A stretch of DNA of 64,000 nt from contig NZ_FRAR01000008.1 of the NCBI RefSeq assembly GCF_900142375.1, forward strand, positions 113,474 through 177,473, given 5' to 3'. The notes beneath the pieces were generated by a model. The model was not told the DNA's origin and searched no databases. It saw only the letters and a list, made by a program, of their open reading frames with translations. Positions within the stretch are counted from its first letter, which is position 1; every line of letters begins with the position of its first letter. The position numbers were made by a program, and so were the translations under genes. This DNA comes from Desulforamulus aeronauticus DSM 10349 (GTDB lineage: Bacteria; Bacillota; Desulfotomaculia; Desulfotomaculales; Desulfotomaculaceae). This document shows positions 1 to 9,007 of this stretch, piece after piece.

Positions 1-615
1 GAGATAGCACTGGCGGGTATGCTTAAGAAGAGCCGGAATATCCGAAGCCAGCAGGTTTTCGCCTTGGCCCAGACCCACCACCATCGGCATATCCTGGCGA
101 ACTGCTACGATACGTCCGGGCTGATCTACGGAAATGGTCATAATGGCATAGGAGCCTTCCAGGTGGGAAACGGTTTTTTGCACTGCTTCAATAAGATCCC
201 CTTTGTAGAAGTGCTCAACCAAATGGGGAATTACTTCGGTATCGGTTTCGGATTTAAAGATATGGCCCATGGAGCTCAGCCATTCTCTCAGCTGCAGGTA
301 GTTCTCGATAATACCGTTATGAACCACGGCAATTTTGCCGTCGTTGGATGTATGCGGGTGAGCGTTGACATCACTGGGGCGACCATGGGTAGCCCAGCGG
401 GTATGGCCGATGCCGATGGTGGCATCCAATTCCCGGCCTGTGAGGGCCTTTTCCAACTCGGCCAGCCTACCTCTCTTTTTCTCAACCTTTAAGCCATCCC
501 TATCCAAAACTGCCACACCGGATGAATCGTATCCTCTATATTCAAGTTTCTTTAAACCATCAACAATAATGGGTGTTGCGGGCTTGCTGCCCACGTAGCC
601 GACGACGCCGCACAT
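1..615 (-). CDS. glmS: Glutamine-fructose-6-phosphate aminotransferase, N-terminal part (runs off the left edge)
   Basis: The first 205 codons are present; the rest lies beyond the left edge. The protein begins MCGVVGYVG, so Cys2 becomes the N-terminal nucleophile of the class II glutamine amidotransferase domain. The typical YRGYDSSGVA and GIGHTRWATHG segments follow. GlmS makes glucosamine-6-phosphate from fructose-6-phosphate and glutamine, the first step of UDP-GlcNAc and peptidoglycan precursor synthesis in the cytoplasm. An AAGGAGG ribosome site precedes the ATG. It lies downstream of glmM and of a glmS ribozyme, so its mRNA should be cleaved when GlcN6P is plentiful. Confidence 0.97.
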   Translation of the reverse strand, partial: MCGVVGYVGSKPATPIIVDGLKKLEYRGYDSSGVAVLDRDGLKVEKKRGRLAELEKALTGRELDATIGIGHTRWATHGRPSDVNAHPHTSNDGKIAVVHNGIIENYLQLREWLSSMGHIFKSETDTEVIPHLVEHFYKGDLIEAVQKTVSHLEGSYAIMTISVDQPGRIVAVRQDMPMVVGLGQGENLLASDIPALLKHTRQCYL

Positions 616-649
616 ATAGGTCGACCTCCTTATTCATAAAAATAGTCAT

Positions 650-673
650 GCCGTGACCTTTACCGGCCACGGC
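650..673 (-). other. Hairpin between glmS ribozyme and glmS start
   Basis: A 9-bp stem with one G-T pair and a 6-base loop (GCCGTGGCC / GGTCACGGC on the minus strand) lies between the ribozyme and the glmS ribosome site. Only a weak T-rich stretch follows, so it is not a convincing terminator. It may protect the cleaved mRNA or affect translation; that is a guess. Confidence 0.5.
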
Positions 674-717
674 TTCTTTTAGTGTTTAAGTTACCCGAAA
701 AAGGCAATAGTATACCT

Positions 718-890
718 TAGCGTTAACATTAACCAAATGTCGCCTGGTTAGTTACCTGCAGTTTTTGTACCCAGGGTTACCTCTTGGGTTTTATGCTGCG
801 TTATCGGCCGTAACTGGGCCGGAGGGCATCCGCCGAATCTTCGATACTCCCTCTCCTCGTCAACCCCATCGGGGTTCTGGCGCTTCTAGT
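718..890 (-). ncRNA. glmS ribozyme/riboswitch
   Basis: Read on the minus strand, the 360-base gap upstream of glmS holds the conserved glmS ribozyme pieces in order: AGCGCCAGAAC at the cleavage site, GACGAGG, a TATCGAA-GATTCGGCGGATGCC core, a GGCC..GGCCGATAA P2/P2a region, and a pseudoknot and P3/P4 part ending near GGTTAATGTTAACGC. Self-cleavage is expected between the bases at 884 and 883. In the family, glucosamine-6-phosphate is the cofactor and cleavage destabilises the glmS mRNA. The position directly upstream of glmS supports the call. The outer ends of the element are approximate. Confidence 0.93.
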
Positions 891-976
891 ATATTTAGTT
901 GTACGAACCGCTCTTTGGTAGGCATCACCTCCCTTGCCAGCTTTCAGACTATATTATTCTATGACGTGGGCAACGG

Positions 977-2311
977 TTAAATGTTGCCCACGATGTCTGA
1001 CATTTTTTCCACAATGGTTTGTAATTCTGCCATATCTTTGCCCTCTACCATGATGCGCACCAAGGGTTCGGTGCCAGAGGGGCGTACTAAAATGCGTCCT
1101 TTGCCGGCTAAGTCCCTTTCGAAGCGACGAATGGCTTCGGACATAATAGGACTGTTCATCACCGCAGTTTTATCTTTTACTTGCACGTTTTTAAGAATTT
1201 GCGGGTATCTTTCCATTTGGCCGGCTAGTTTGGCTAGGGATTTGCCGGTTTCCTTGATCACTGCCAGCACTTGCAATGCTGTAATTATACCATCACCGGT
1301 GGTATTGTGGGCAAGAAAAATAATATGGCCAGATTGTTCGCCGCCAAAACGGGCGCCGGTTTCCAGTAATTTTTCCAACACATAGCGGTCGCCTACTTTG
1401 GTTTCCACTACATTGATATCACTGCTTTCCAGTGCCTTATAGAGACCTAAGTTACTCATAACGGTAACAACGGTAGTATTTTTTCTTAGTAGACCTTTGC
1501 TTTTGAGGTGTTTGGCACAAAGGACCATAATTTGATCGCCATCTACCAAATTACCCTGCTCATCCACTGCCAACACCCGATCGGCATCTCCATCATGGGC
1601 CAAGCCTAAATCTGCACCCTGTTTTACTACTTCTTCCATCAGGACTTCCGGATGAGTTGAGCCACAGCCGGCGTTAATGTTCACACCGTCTGGCCGGTGG
1701 AAAAGGGGAATTACCTCCGCACCCAGCTCAGTCAGTACCCGGGGTGACACTTGATAGGCTGCCCCATTGGCACAGTCCACCACAATTTTAAGTCCCTTAA
1801 GATCGGTCGTGATGGTGCTTTTAGCAAACTCCACATACTGGTCTAGGGCATCTTCCACATAGTAAACTCTGCCCAATTCTCCGCCCGTGGGTTTGGGAAT
1901 ATCCGGCTCTTCCTGCAAAGCCAGTTTTTCAATTTTGCCTTCTAGTTCATCGGGCAACTTGTAACCACTGGGGCCAAAAAATTTGATACCGTTATCCTGC
2001 ACCGGGTTATGGGAGGCAGAAATAACGACCCCCGCCCCGGATTTCGTTTTTCTTGTGAGATAAGCAATGGCCGGTGTGGGTAAGACACCTACTTTGTAAA
2101 CATCCACTCCCACAGAACAAATTCCCGCCACCAAGGCGGCTTCTAACATGTCACCAGAAATTCGGGTGTCTCTGCCAATAATGATTTTCTTCGGGTGTCC
2201 TTGCTGCGTGAGTACATAGGCGCCAGCCCGCCCCAATTTAAAGGCGAGTTCAGCGGTAAGTTCAGTATTCGCTACCCCGCGCACACCGTCGGTGCCGAAT
2301 AGTTTTGCCAT
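977..2311 (-). CDS. glmM: Phosphoglucosamine mutase
   Basis: 444 residues, full length for GlmM. It interconverts glucosamine-6-phosphate and glucosamine-1-phosphate, the step after GlmS. Motifs seen: LFGTDGVRG at the N-terminus, the phosphoserine loop SASHNP with catalytic Ser100, the metal loop DGDADR at 240-245, the sugar-binding GGEQSGH at 323-329 and the phosphate-binding [10 protein letters not shown] at 410-419. It is preceded by a purine-rich ribosome site and a strong promoter at 2362-2390. It follows cdaA-cdaR and precedes glmS, the usual Firmicutes arrangement; CdaA activity is known to be modulated by GlmM in related bacteria. Confidence 0.98.
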   Translation of the reverse strand: MAKLFGTDGVRGVANTELTAELAFKLGRAGAYVLTQQGHPKKIIIGRDTRISGDMLEAALVAGICSVGVDVYKVGVLPTPAIAYLTRKTKSGAGVVISASHNPVQDNGIKFFGPSGYKLPDELEGKIEKLALQEEPDIPKPTGGELGRVYYVEDALDQYVEFAKSTITTDLKGLKIVVDCANGAAYQVSPRVLTELGAEVIPLFHRPDGVNINAGCGSTHPEVLMEEVVKQGADLGLAHDGDADRVLAVDEQGNLVDGDQIMVLCAKHLKSKGLLRKNTTVVTVMSNLGLYKALESSDINVVETKVGDRYVLEKLLETGARFGGEQSGHIIFLAHNTTGDGIITALQVLAVIKETGKSLAKLAGQMERYPQILKNVQVKDKTAVMNSPIMSEAIRRFERDLAGKGRILVRPSGTEPLVRIMVEGKDMAELQTIVEKMSDIVGNI

Positions 2312-2361
2312 TATATGTCCTTTTCCCCCTTGTTCCGAGGAATTTTAACCAAATTAAAGCT

Positions 2362-2390
2362 ATTATAGCTCCCCCCGTTTGGGCTGTCAA
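2362..2390 (-). promoter_or_regulatory. Sigma-A type promoter for glmM
   Basis: On the minus strand TTGACA (2385-2390), a 17-base spacer and TATAAT (2362-2367) match the consensus perfectly. The site lies about 50 bases upstream of the glmM start, between cdaR and glmM. glmM-glmS can therefore be expressed independently of the c-di-AMP genes. Confidence 0.9.
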
Positions 2391-2447
2391 TTTCAATCAT
2401 AGTATGAACCAATCCTAGGCTGCGTCAGTTGTCCAATTTTGGTAATT

Positions 2448-3443
2448 TTACCTACTTTGGTTTGACTGAGTCTGGGGCTTCTCAGGCGGTACCGTATCCA
2501 CTGGAGGTGGCGTTGGTGTGGGTTCCGGGCCCTGGGTGGGCTGCTTGGCCTTCACCTGAATCGTCACTTCCACTTTCCCCGGGATAATCTCTGCCACCCC
2601 TGCGGGCAACAACAAACGAACATCCTTTACTGCATTTTCGGCGATACCATCAATTCTGATGGGTTCCGTTGAGATATTTTCCAGCTCCTTCAATACCTCC
2701 ACTGGCGCATAGACCAGGACGTTGGCTGGCTGGGGGATGATTCGTACGATCTGATACTGGTCCGCCGGGTTACCGATATAGCGGGGTACTACCTGCAAAG
2801 TTCGGGAGGGCATGGTGCGGGTTACAGGCACCAATACCTTTACTCGATCCGGTACGGATGAAACACCCTGGGGTAGTGAAACCGTCAGAGTTTGCTCTAT
2901 GTTTTGGCTGGCTTCGGAAACATCTACGGTTGCTTCTACGTTTTTGATATCTTTCAGTAAGCGGGCCGGTCCCCGAACCATCACTGCACTGGGCTGTATT
3001 ACCGGCTCTGCTGCGGAGTACCCTTTAACCGGCTCTCCCCTGAGTACGATTTTAACCGGGAATTGTTTTTGTAGCAGACGGTCTGCCACAATATCAGCCC
3101 TAGCCGGATTCATATGGACAATCTGTAAACCAGTAGGCGTTGTTACTTGAATGGGCAGACTATTGGTGCCCTCTTCGACGTTGCTTAAATCAACCACCGC
3201 TTGAAAATCCGCAGGACGCACGCCGGAAAGTTGAGCATTCTTGCCCTGTACCCGCACAGAAACGGTTTGGGGCAGGCCGCTCATGGTAATGCCCTGGGGC
3301 AGTTCTCCCCGGGTATCCACGGCCACTCGAAAATCCTGCTCTTTAATGGGGTTTTGTACGTTAGTAACGTAGACCCACAGCAACACGGCCAGCAGGACAG
3401 ATAGCAGCATCATGGAGTTGTTGCTCCACTTCAGCCGAATCAT
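2448..3443 (-). CDS. cdaR: CdaR (YbbR-domain) regulator of diadenylate cyclase
   Basis: 331 residues with one N-terminal membrane segment (about residues 10-28) followed by several YbbR-type beta repeats, recognisable by recurring VRGP, VRVQGK and PQG segments. The C-terminal tail is rich in proline, threonine and glutamine. The protein is expected to be anchored in the membrane with YbbR domains outside, where the family modulates CdaA. Its ATG overlaps the stop of cdaA by four bases, implying translational coupling. The family is divergent in sequence, but order and architecture are clear. Confidence 0.93.
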   Translation of the reverse strand: MIRLKWSNNSMMLLSVLLAVLLWVYVTNVQNPIKEQDFRVAVDTRGELPQGITMSGLPQTVSVRVQGKNAQLSGVRPADFQAVVDLSNVEEGTNSLPIQVTTPTGLQIVHMNPARADIVADRLLQKQFPVKIVLRGEPVKGYSAAEPVIQPSAVMVRGPARLLKDIKNVEATVDVSEASQNIEQTLTVSLPQGVSSVPDRVKVLVPVTRTMPSRTLQVVPRYIGNPADQYQIVRIIPQPANVLVYAPVEVLKELENISTEPIRIDGIAENAVKDVRLLLPAGVAEIIPGKVEVTIQVKAKQPTQGPEPTPTPPPVDTVPPEKPQTQSNQSR

Positions 3444-4264
3444 GATTCGTTCCTCCTAAATACACCACTTAAAGATGCCTGGTGCTTTGCCTCCAGGGCA
3501 TCGGTTAATTTTTGTTTAAGCGTGGCTTCGTCCAACATGCGGTCAAGGGTTCCGTCTACCGCCAGAGAAATAGCCCCAGTTTCTTCCGAGACAATAACAG
3601 CCAGGGCATCGGAAACTTCTGTAATGCCGATACCAGCCCGGTGGCGGGTACCCAGCTCTTTGCTAAGGTAGGGATTCTCTGATAAGGGCAGGAAACAAGC
3701 GGCGGCGGCTACCCGATCCCCTCGGATAATCACCGCTCCATCATGCAGAGGAGTTTTGGGAATAAAGATATTAACCAAAAACTCGGCAGACACGATACCG
3801 TCCAGTTTTACACCCGTAGCAATATGTTCTTCTAAGCCGGTAACCCGCTCGATGAGGATGAGTGCTCCCATCTTATTCTTGGTCAGTACGGTAACGGCCC
3901 GTACCACTTCATTGGTCATCCGACTGATGTCAGCTTCTTTTAGTGTATTAATGGTGCGCGCCAAAAATTTGCCCCGGCCCAGTGATTCCAGGGCGCGTCT
4001 CAGTTCTGGATGAAAGACAATGGGCAACGCCACCACTAAGGCAGTCATCACTTGCTGCAACAGCCAATTGACCGTATATAAATGCAGCCAACTACTTACG
4101 GTAGTGGCTACCAACAGAACAACCAACCCCTTGATAAGCTGTACTGCCCGAGTTCCCCGGATGATGCGCATAAAAAGGTAAAAAATAAGGGTTACCAGGG
4201 TAATATCCAGGATACTGGCAAGATTTAAGATGTCAAGGTTCAGCGCCTTTAGTTGTTCCATCAA
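3440..4264 (-). CDS. cdaA: Membrane diadenylate cyclase (c-di-AMP synthase)
   Basis: 274 residues. The first 85 hold three hydrophobic segments; the remainder is a DisA_N/DAC domain. The catalytic DGA motif is at 175-177 (LHDGAVIIRGDRV) and the RHR motif at 207-209 (GTRHRAGIGITE), both intact. The enzyme makes c-di-AMP from two ATP and controls potassium, osmotic and wall homeostasis. The start may be either of two adjacent ATG codons. It heads the cdaA-cdaR-glmM-glmS cluster. Confidence 0.97.
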   Translation of the reverse strand: MMEQLKALNLDILNLASILDITLVTLIFYLFMRIIRGTRAVQLIKGLVVLLVATTVSSWLHLYTVNWLLQQVMTALVVALPIVFHPELRRALESLGRGKFLARTINTLKEADISRMTNEVVRAVTVLTKNKMGALILIERVTGLEEHIATGVKLDGIVSAEFLVNIFIPKTPLHDGAVIIRGDRVAAAACFLPLSENPYLSKELGTRHRAGIGITEVSDALAVIVSEETGAISLAVDGTLDRMLDEATLKQKLTDALEAKHQASLSGVFRRNES

Positions 4265-4383
4265 CCGGCACTCCCCCTATTTTTAGATATTTTGTAGTAT
4301 TTCTCAAAAGGACAGATCAATCCAACTTTTTGGACATACATACTATTTTCGCTACCGATTGAGGATACCCTTCTCTGACATTG

Positions 4384-4411
4384 AAAAAAGGCCGATCCAT
4401 GGGATCGAACC
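4384..4411 (-). terminator. Intrinsic terminator after the CapA-like gene
   Basis: The minus strand shows a short hairpin (CGATCC / GGATCG with a 3-base loop and flanking GG/CC) followed directly by TTTTTT. It sits 15 bases beyond the stop of the CapA-like gene and separates it from cdaA. Confidence 0.7.
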
Positions 4412-4425
4412 TTAACAACAGAGCT

Positions 4426-5595
4426 TTAGCGATAGTATTTACCCTCAGAATCAATTTGTGTACCGAAGGGTTTCGAGAGATTGAATAGACGAACCAGTTC
4501 TGCCGATTTGCTTTGCCCTTCCAGCACCTGAGGTTGCCCCCGCTCTAAGCGAGTCGGTATCATCTGTAAACCCTTGATTCCATTTTTGTCCATGGTCACC
4601 AGGGCGATGGCACCGGTACGGGCCTTCAAACTGCTGGAGGTAAAAACAAAATTACCCATACTGTAGAGAATTGGTTTGTCATGATAAACCTCTATCCCTT
4701 GTAAACAGTGAGAATGATGGCCCAGGATGATATCTGCCCCGCTGTCAATCATTGTTCTAGCCAGCTTCACCTGATCCCCGGCCGGGTAGTCCGCCAGTTC
4801 CTCGCCCCAGTGAATGGCAACCAGCAATAGATCCACTTGACTATCCCACTGTTTAATGGTGTTCAACAAGGTTTTTTCATCCCAACCGCTGGCCACTCCG
4901 GGCTGTTCATGCCCGGCAACCCACCAGCCGTAGGGAACCACCCGACTGAAGGAAAGCACTCCTATTTTAAGACCGTTAACCTCCTTGCTCGCCGGTGTCA
5001 AAGCTTCGTAGATATTGCGACCCGCTCCGGTGCGAGCGATGCCGTATTGGTCTAAATTTACCAGGGTTTCCTCCAAGGCCGTGGTGCCGTAATCCAGCAC
5101 ATGGTTATTGGCCAGACTCACCACATCAATACCGGCATTTACTACGCCTTGTAGGGTCTCCGGTCTGGCCCGGAAGGTGAAGGATTTGCCTTTTAGAGGG
5201 CTGCCCCCTACCCCTACGGCAGATTCCAGGTTGCCAATGGCCAGATCGGCAGCACTAAGGATTGGTTTTACTTTGGCCCAGGGATAATCCACACCCTGTT
5301 TTAGCATCTCGGTGCCCACCCAGGAATCCAGGAGAATATCGCCCACCAAAGCCAGGGTAACTTGTGGCGACACGGGCTGTTGAGATGCCGGCGGTTCCAG
5401 TGGTGAAGGCTGCGTTGTGGGCTGCTGTTTCTCCAGTAATTGACCAAAGGCAAATTGATTGATTTCCTTCTGGAGCGGGCCAGCGGAGGCTGCGGTAATT
5501 TGCCCTGTCTTTGCAGAAAGGGGAATCATCACGAAGGCGTAGAGTACGATAAAAAATAGCACTTTTGCAGTGACCTTGCAGATTTCTTTGTTCAA
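4426..5595 (-). CDS. CapA/PgsA-family metallophosphatase-like protein
   Basis: 389 residues beginning at a TTG codon behind a good TGGGAGG ribosome site. An N-terminal hydrophobic helix (about 8-28) suggests a signal anchor, followed by a Pro/Gln/Ser-rich linker and a PGA_cap domain from about residue 78. Motifs seen: LVGDILLD, IGNLESAVG, SLANNHVLDYG, IHWGEEL and GHHSHCLQGIEVY, typical of the CapA metallo-dependent phosphatase fold, plus YSMGNFVF near the end. CapA (PgsA) is required for poly-gamma-glutamate capsule in Bacillus, but no capB/capC genes are nearby. A surface role is likely while capsule synthesis is not supported. Confidence 0.9.
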   Translation of the reverse strand: MNKEICKVTAKVLFFIVLYAFVMIPLSAKTGQITAASAGPLQKEINQFAFGQLLEKQQPTTQPSPLEPPASQQPVSPQVTLALVGDILLDSWVGTEMLKQGVDYPWAKVKPILSAADLAIGNLESAVGVGGSPLKGKSFTFRARPETLQGVVNAGIDVVSLANNHVLDYGTTALEETLVNLDQYGIARTGAGRNIYEALTPASKEVNGLKIGVLSFSRVVPYGWWVAGHEQPGVASGWDEKTLLNTIKQWDSQVDLLLVAIHWGEELADYPAGDQVKLARTMIDSGADIILGHHSHCLQGIEVYHDKPILYSMGNFVFTSSSLKARTGAIALVTMDKNGIKGLQMIPTRLERGQPQVLEGQSKSAELVRLFNLSKPFGTQIDSEGKYYR

Positions 5596-5683
5596 TCCTG
5601 AGTCCTCCCAACGTCAAATCACTCCCCTTCATGTATATGTGTATACTGCTCCATATATTACATTTTTTACCAGACAAATTGGG

Positions 5684-5724
5684 GCAAAAAAGAAGCAGAC
5701 TCGGAATTCTTTTTCCGAATCTGC
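5684..5724 (-). terminator. Strong intrinsic terminator of the ilv-leu operon
   Basis: On the minus strand GCAGA(T)TCGGAA pairs with TTCCGA(G)TCTGC across a 6-base loop, followed by TTCTTTTTTG. It lies just after the cimA stop and marks the end of the long branched-chain amino-acid operon. Confidence 0.92.
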
Positions 5725-5734
5725 CTTGTGTCGA

Positions 5735-7312
5735 CTATTTTAGGGTTTCCGGCAGTAACCCATAGGACATACTGTCCGCCAGGGCCTGCCAACTAGCTTC
5801 GATAATGTTCGTGGATACGCCCACGGTACCCCAGGTCTTTTTACCATTGCCCGTTTCAATGAGTACGCGAACTTGGGCTTCGGTACCGGCCTTTTCCTCC
5901 AACACCCGCACCTTATAATCCGAGAGCCGCAAACCGGCCACTTCCGGATAAAAGGTTTCCAAGGCCTTGCGCAAAGCATTGTCCAAGGCATTCACCGGTC
6001 CGTTGCCTTCGGCCGCGGTGTGTACCATTTCCTCGCCAACCTTTAGTTTGATCACTGCTTCGGAATGAATCGGCTGCTGTTCACGCATCTCTAAGATCAG
6101 ACGCATACTGGCTAGCTGAAAGGGCTCCTGGTAACCGTTCATGGCTTTATGCAGCATCAGTTCCAAGGAACCTTCCGCTGCTTCAAACTGGTAGCCCCGG
6201 TGTTCCATGCTTTTTAGCTGTTCCAGTACTTGGCGACCCTGGGGGCTGCTTTTGTCCAGATGCAACTCTTTATATTTGTAGAGTAGATTAGAAATACCCG
6301 ATAACTCCGACATCAGCACCCGCCGGGTGTTACCCACCAGTTCCGGGGCCAGGTGTTCATAGGTGCCAGGTTCCTTCAAGAGGGCGCTAACGTGCATACC
6401 ACCCTTGTGGGCGAAGGCACTTTCCCCCACATAGGCCTGGTTAGCCGGGGGATTGAGATTCGCCTGTTCATACACATAACGGGAAAGCTCGGTAAGATAC
6501 GCCAGGTTTTCCCGCGGGACCGTTTGGTAATCCATTTTTAAGGTAAGGTTGGGGATGATAGAGCAAAGATTGGCATTGCCACAGCGCTCCCCCAACCCAT
6601 TGACGGTTCCCTGTACCTGGATAGCTCCCGCCTGTACAGCCATAAGGGTGTTGGCCACAGCCATTTCACCGTCGTTATGGGCATGAATTCCCAGTTCTAT
6701 CTCCGGCAGTTCTCTGGCTACCCGGCTCACTGCCGCATGTACCTCGTGGGGTAGACTGCCGCCATTGGTATCGCACAGAATGAGGGCGGCTGCTCCCCCT
6801 TGGGCCGCAGCCTTTAATACCTCCAAGGCATAATCGGCATTCGCTTTAAAGCCGTCAAAAAAGTGCTCCGCATCAAAGAAGACGGTAAGGCCATGGCTTT
6901 TTAGGTAGGCCACTGACTCTCGCACCATGCGCAGGTTTTCTTCCAGCGTGGTATTCAACGCCTTGGTCACATGAAAATCCCACGTTTTGCCGAAGATGGC
7001 CGCAGCCTGCACCCCCGCCTCTAACAAGCCGTTGAGGTTGGCATCCTGTTCGGGCACCACCCCGGGACGGCAGGTACTGCCAAAGGCCGTGATAACAGCC
7101 TGCTTCAAAGTATATTGCTTGATGCGGTTAAAAAACTCCATATCCTTGGGGTTGGAACCAGGCCAGCCCCCTTCGATATAATGGAAACCCATTTTATCTA
7201 AACGCAGAGCAATTTTCACCTTATCTTCTGCCGATAAACTGACTCCCTCACCTTGGGTACCATCCCGCAGGGTGGTGTCGTAGATTTTAATTACGTTCTG
7301 ATAATCCCCAAT
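5735..7312 (-). CDS. cimA: Citramalate synthase (apparent ATT start)
   Basis: Condenses pyruvate and acetyl-CoA to (R)-citramalate, opening the threonine-independent route to 2-oxobutyrate and isoleucine. It is a LeuA-like HMGL domain protein with a C-terminal LeuA regulatory dimerisation domain. The essential DTTLRDGTQGEG motif (residues 12-23 from the proposed start) lies upstream of the first conventional start codon (GTG at 7219), so that start cannot be correct. The frame is closed by TGA at 7319-7321. The best initiation site is ATT at 7310-7312, six bases after a GAGGTGA ribosome site that overlaps that stop, giving 525 residues. Other motifs: HYIEGGWPGSNPKD, HAHNDGEMAVAN and NGLGERCGN. 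It is the last gene of the operon; leuC, leuD and leuB upstream can process citramalate. Confidence 0.93.
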   Translation of the reverse strand: MGDYQNVIKIYDTTLRDGTQGEGVSLSAEDKVKIALRLDKMGFHYIEGGWPGSNPKDMEFFNRIKQYTLKQAVITAFGSTCRPGVVPEQDANLNGLLEAGVQAAAIFGKTWDFHVTKALNTTLEENLRMVRESVAYLKSHGLTVFFDAEHFFDGFKANADYALEVLKAAAQGGAAALILCDTNGGSLPHEVHAAVSRVARELPEIELGIHAHNDGEMAVANTLMAVQAGAIQVQGTVNGLGERCGNANLCSIIPNLTLKMDYQTVPRENLAYLTELSRYVYEQANLNPPANQAYVGESAFAHKGGMHVSALLKEPGTYEHLAPELVGNTRRVLMSELSGISNLLYKYKELHLDKSSPQGRQVLEQLKSMEHRGYQFEAAEGSLELMLHKAMNGYQEPFQLASMRLILEMREQQPIHSEAVIKLKVGEEMVHTAAEGNGPVNALDNALRKALETFYPEVAGLRLSDYKVRVLEEKAGTEAQVRVLIETGNGKKTWGTVGVSTNIIEASWQALADSMSYGLLPETLK

Positions 7313-7353
7313 TTTGCCTCACCTCGTTTGCTTTTGGGTATTCCTTTAGGGCC

Positions 7354-7421
7354 GGGCCTTTGCCATTAGCTTTGCTGGTTTTGGACTACAGGCCCATGGC
7401 TACTAGCTAATGGCCAATTGG
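7354..7421. repeat. Heptad-periodic intergenic array (leuB/cimA gap)
   Basis: About ten consecutive 7-base units built on GGCC/GGCT cores (GGGCCTT, TGCCATT, AGCTTTG ... ATGGCTA, CTAGCTA, ATGGCCA). They fill most of the gap between leuB and the cimA ribosome site. The left half carries GCC-type units and the right half GGC-type units, so the strand can fold back on itself. It belongs to the family seen in other gaps of this window. Confidence 0.7.
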
Positions 7422-7437
7422 AGCGGGGTTAAACTGC

Positions 7438-8514
7438 TTACTCTTGCCGCAACGCCCGTATCACCGCATCTGTCATTTCCACTGTGCCCAGCCGAATTTT
7501 GCCCGGTTGCATAATGTCGCCAGTGCGATAATCCTGTTGCAACACGCCGTCTACGGCCCGTTCAATGGCGGTGGCTTCCTCCTCCAGGTTGAAGGTGATG
7601 CGCAGCATCATCGCTACAGACAGGATGGTAGCCAAGGGATTGGCCAGGTTTTGGCCGGCAATGTCCGGTGCAGAACCATGAATAGGCTCGTATAAAGCGA
7701 CTCCCCCGCCCAGGCTGGCGGAAGGCAGCATCCCGATAGAACCGGAAAGTTGAGAGGCTAAATCCGTTAGGATATCGCCAAACATGTTCTCGGTCACCAT
7801 CACATCGAACTGCTTGGGGTTACGCACCAATTGCATGGCGCAGTTATCCACCAAGATGTGGTTTAGCTCCACATCGGGATATTCCTGAGCCAGTTCTTCT
7901 ACCACTTCCCGCCATAAGCGGGAGCTTTCTAAAACATTGGCTTTATCTACAGAGGTTAATTTCTTGCCTCGTTTTTGCGCCATTTCAAAACCCAAGCGAA
8001 CCACTCTGACCACTTCTTGGGTGGTATATTCCAGGGTTTCCACTACTTTTTGACCACCGTCCGGTAAATCTTCCCGGCGCTTTTCCCCAAAATACAGGCC
8101 ACCGGTGAGTTCCCGAATGATCAAAACATCCAAGCCGGCCACCAGATCGTATTTTAAGGGAGAGGCATCTGCCAGAGCGTAATTCACCATCACCGGACGG
8201 AGGTTGGCAAAAAGGCCCAGTTGCTTACGTAGGGGTAATAATGCCCCCCGCTCGGGTCGCAGGTGCGGCTCCAAGTTATCCCACTTGGGACCACCCACCG
8301 CCCCCAGGAGAACAGCATCGCTGTTGCGGCAGACTTCCAGGGTTTCTTCCGGCAAGGGATGGCCGGTGGCGTCGTAGGCCGCGCCCCCAATCAAAGCCGT
8401 TTCACATTGAAATTCTCTATCAAATCGTTGTCCCACAGCATGCAGTACTCGTACCGCCTGGGGGATGATTTCCGGCCCAATGCCGTCACCGGGTAAGAGG
8501 GCAATTTTATACAT
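7438..8514 (-). CDS. leuB: 3-isopropylmalate dehydrogenase
   Basis: 358 residues, normal length. Oxidises and decarboxylates 3-isopropylmalate with NAD+ and can also act on 3-methylmalate in the citramalate route. Seen: [10 protein letters not shown] at the N-terminus, substrate arginines Arg96, Arg106 and Arg134, Tyr141 in [10 protein letters not shown], Lys191, and the metal aspartates Asp247 and Asp251 in [15 protein letters not shown]. The start overlaps the end of leuD by eight bases. Confidence 0.98.
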   Translation of the reverse strand: MYKIALLPGDGIGPEIIPQAVRVLHAVGQRFDREFQCETALIGGAAYDATGHPLPEETLEVCRNSDAVLLGAVGGPKWDNLEPHLRPERGALLPLRKQLGLFANLRPVMVNYALADASPLKYDLVAGLDVLIIRELTGGLYFGEKRREDLPDGGQKVVETLEYTTQEVVRVVRLGFEMAQKRGKKLTSVDKANVLESSRLWREVVEELAQEYPDVELNHILVDNCAMQLVRNPKQFDVMVTENMFGDILTDLASQLSGSIGMLPSASLGGGVALYEPIHGSAPDIAGQNLANPLATILSVAMMLRITFNLEEEATAIERAVDGVLQQDYRTGDIMQPGKIRLGTVEMTDAVIRALRQE

Positions 8515-9007
8515 TTTTGTTCACCCGCTCTTTCACATAGCTGATGAGCCCACCGGCATCAATAATTTGTCGCATAAAATCTGGAATAGGCACCGCCTGG
8601 TACTCTTTACCGGTGGTCAGGTTCTGGATCGTACCTGTGGCGGCATCCACCGCCAGGGTATCCCCTTCCTGCACTTCATCAATGGCTTCGGGGCATTCCA
8701 AAATGGGTAAACCGATATTAAAGGCGTTACGATAGAAGATCCTGGCAAAGGATTTAGCCACCACACAGGAAACTCCTGCCGCCTTAATGGCAATGGGAGC
8801 ATGCTCCCGGGAACTGCCACAGCCAAAGTTTTTGGCTGCCAGGATCATATCTCCGGGCTGAACTTTAGAAGCAAACTCCGGATCTCCGTCTTCCATGCAG
8901 TGACGGGCTAATTCCGCCGGGTCGGAGCTGTTAAGGTAGCGTGCCGCGATGATTATATCTGTATCAACATCATTACCAAATTTCCATGCTTTACCTTGCA
9001 GTTTCAT
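8507..9007 (-). CDS. leuD: 3-isopropylmalate dehydratase small subunit
   Basis: 166 residues, the short archaeal/bacterial type of LeuD swivel subunit. The [14 protein letters not shown] start and the [10 protein letters not shown] substrate-binding loop at 62-71 are intact. It pairs with LeuC to isomerise 2-isopropylmalate (and citramalate). Its ATG overlaps the leuC stop in a TAATG junction, indicating coupled translation and equal amounts of both subunits. Confidence 0.98.
   Translation of the reverse strand: MKLQGKAWKFGNDVDTDIIIAARYLNSSDPAELARHCMEDGDPEFASKVQPGDMILAAKNFGCGSSREHAPIAIKAAGVSCVVAKSFARIFYRNAFNIGLPILECPEAIDEVQEGDTLAVDAATGTIQNLTTGKEYQAVPIPDFMRQIIDAGGLISYVKERVNKNV

Noticed and set aside
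310..493. Open frames on both strands inside glmS
   Set aside because: Shadow frames of the conserved glutaminase domain.
889..894. TATACT just upstream of the glmS ribozyme as a -10 element
   Set aside because: It would start transcription at or past the cleavage site and has no -35 at the right distance; part of the ribozyme flank.
833..934. Small frame after GGGAGGTGATG upstream of and inside the glmS ribozyme
   Set aside because: Spacing to the ATG is only two bases and most of the frame is conserved ribozyme sequence.
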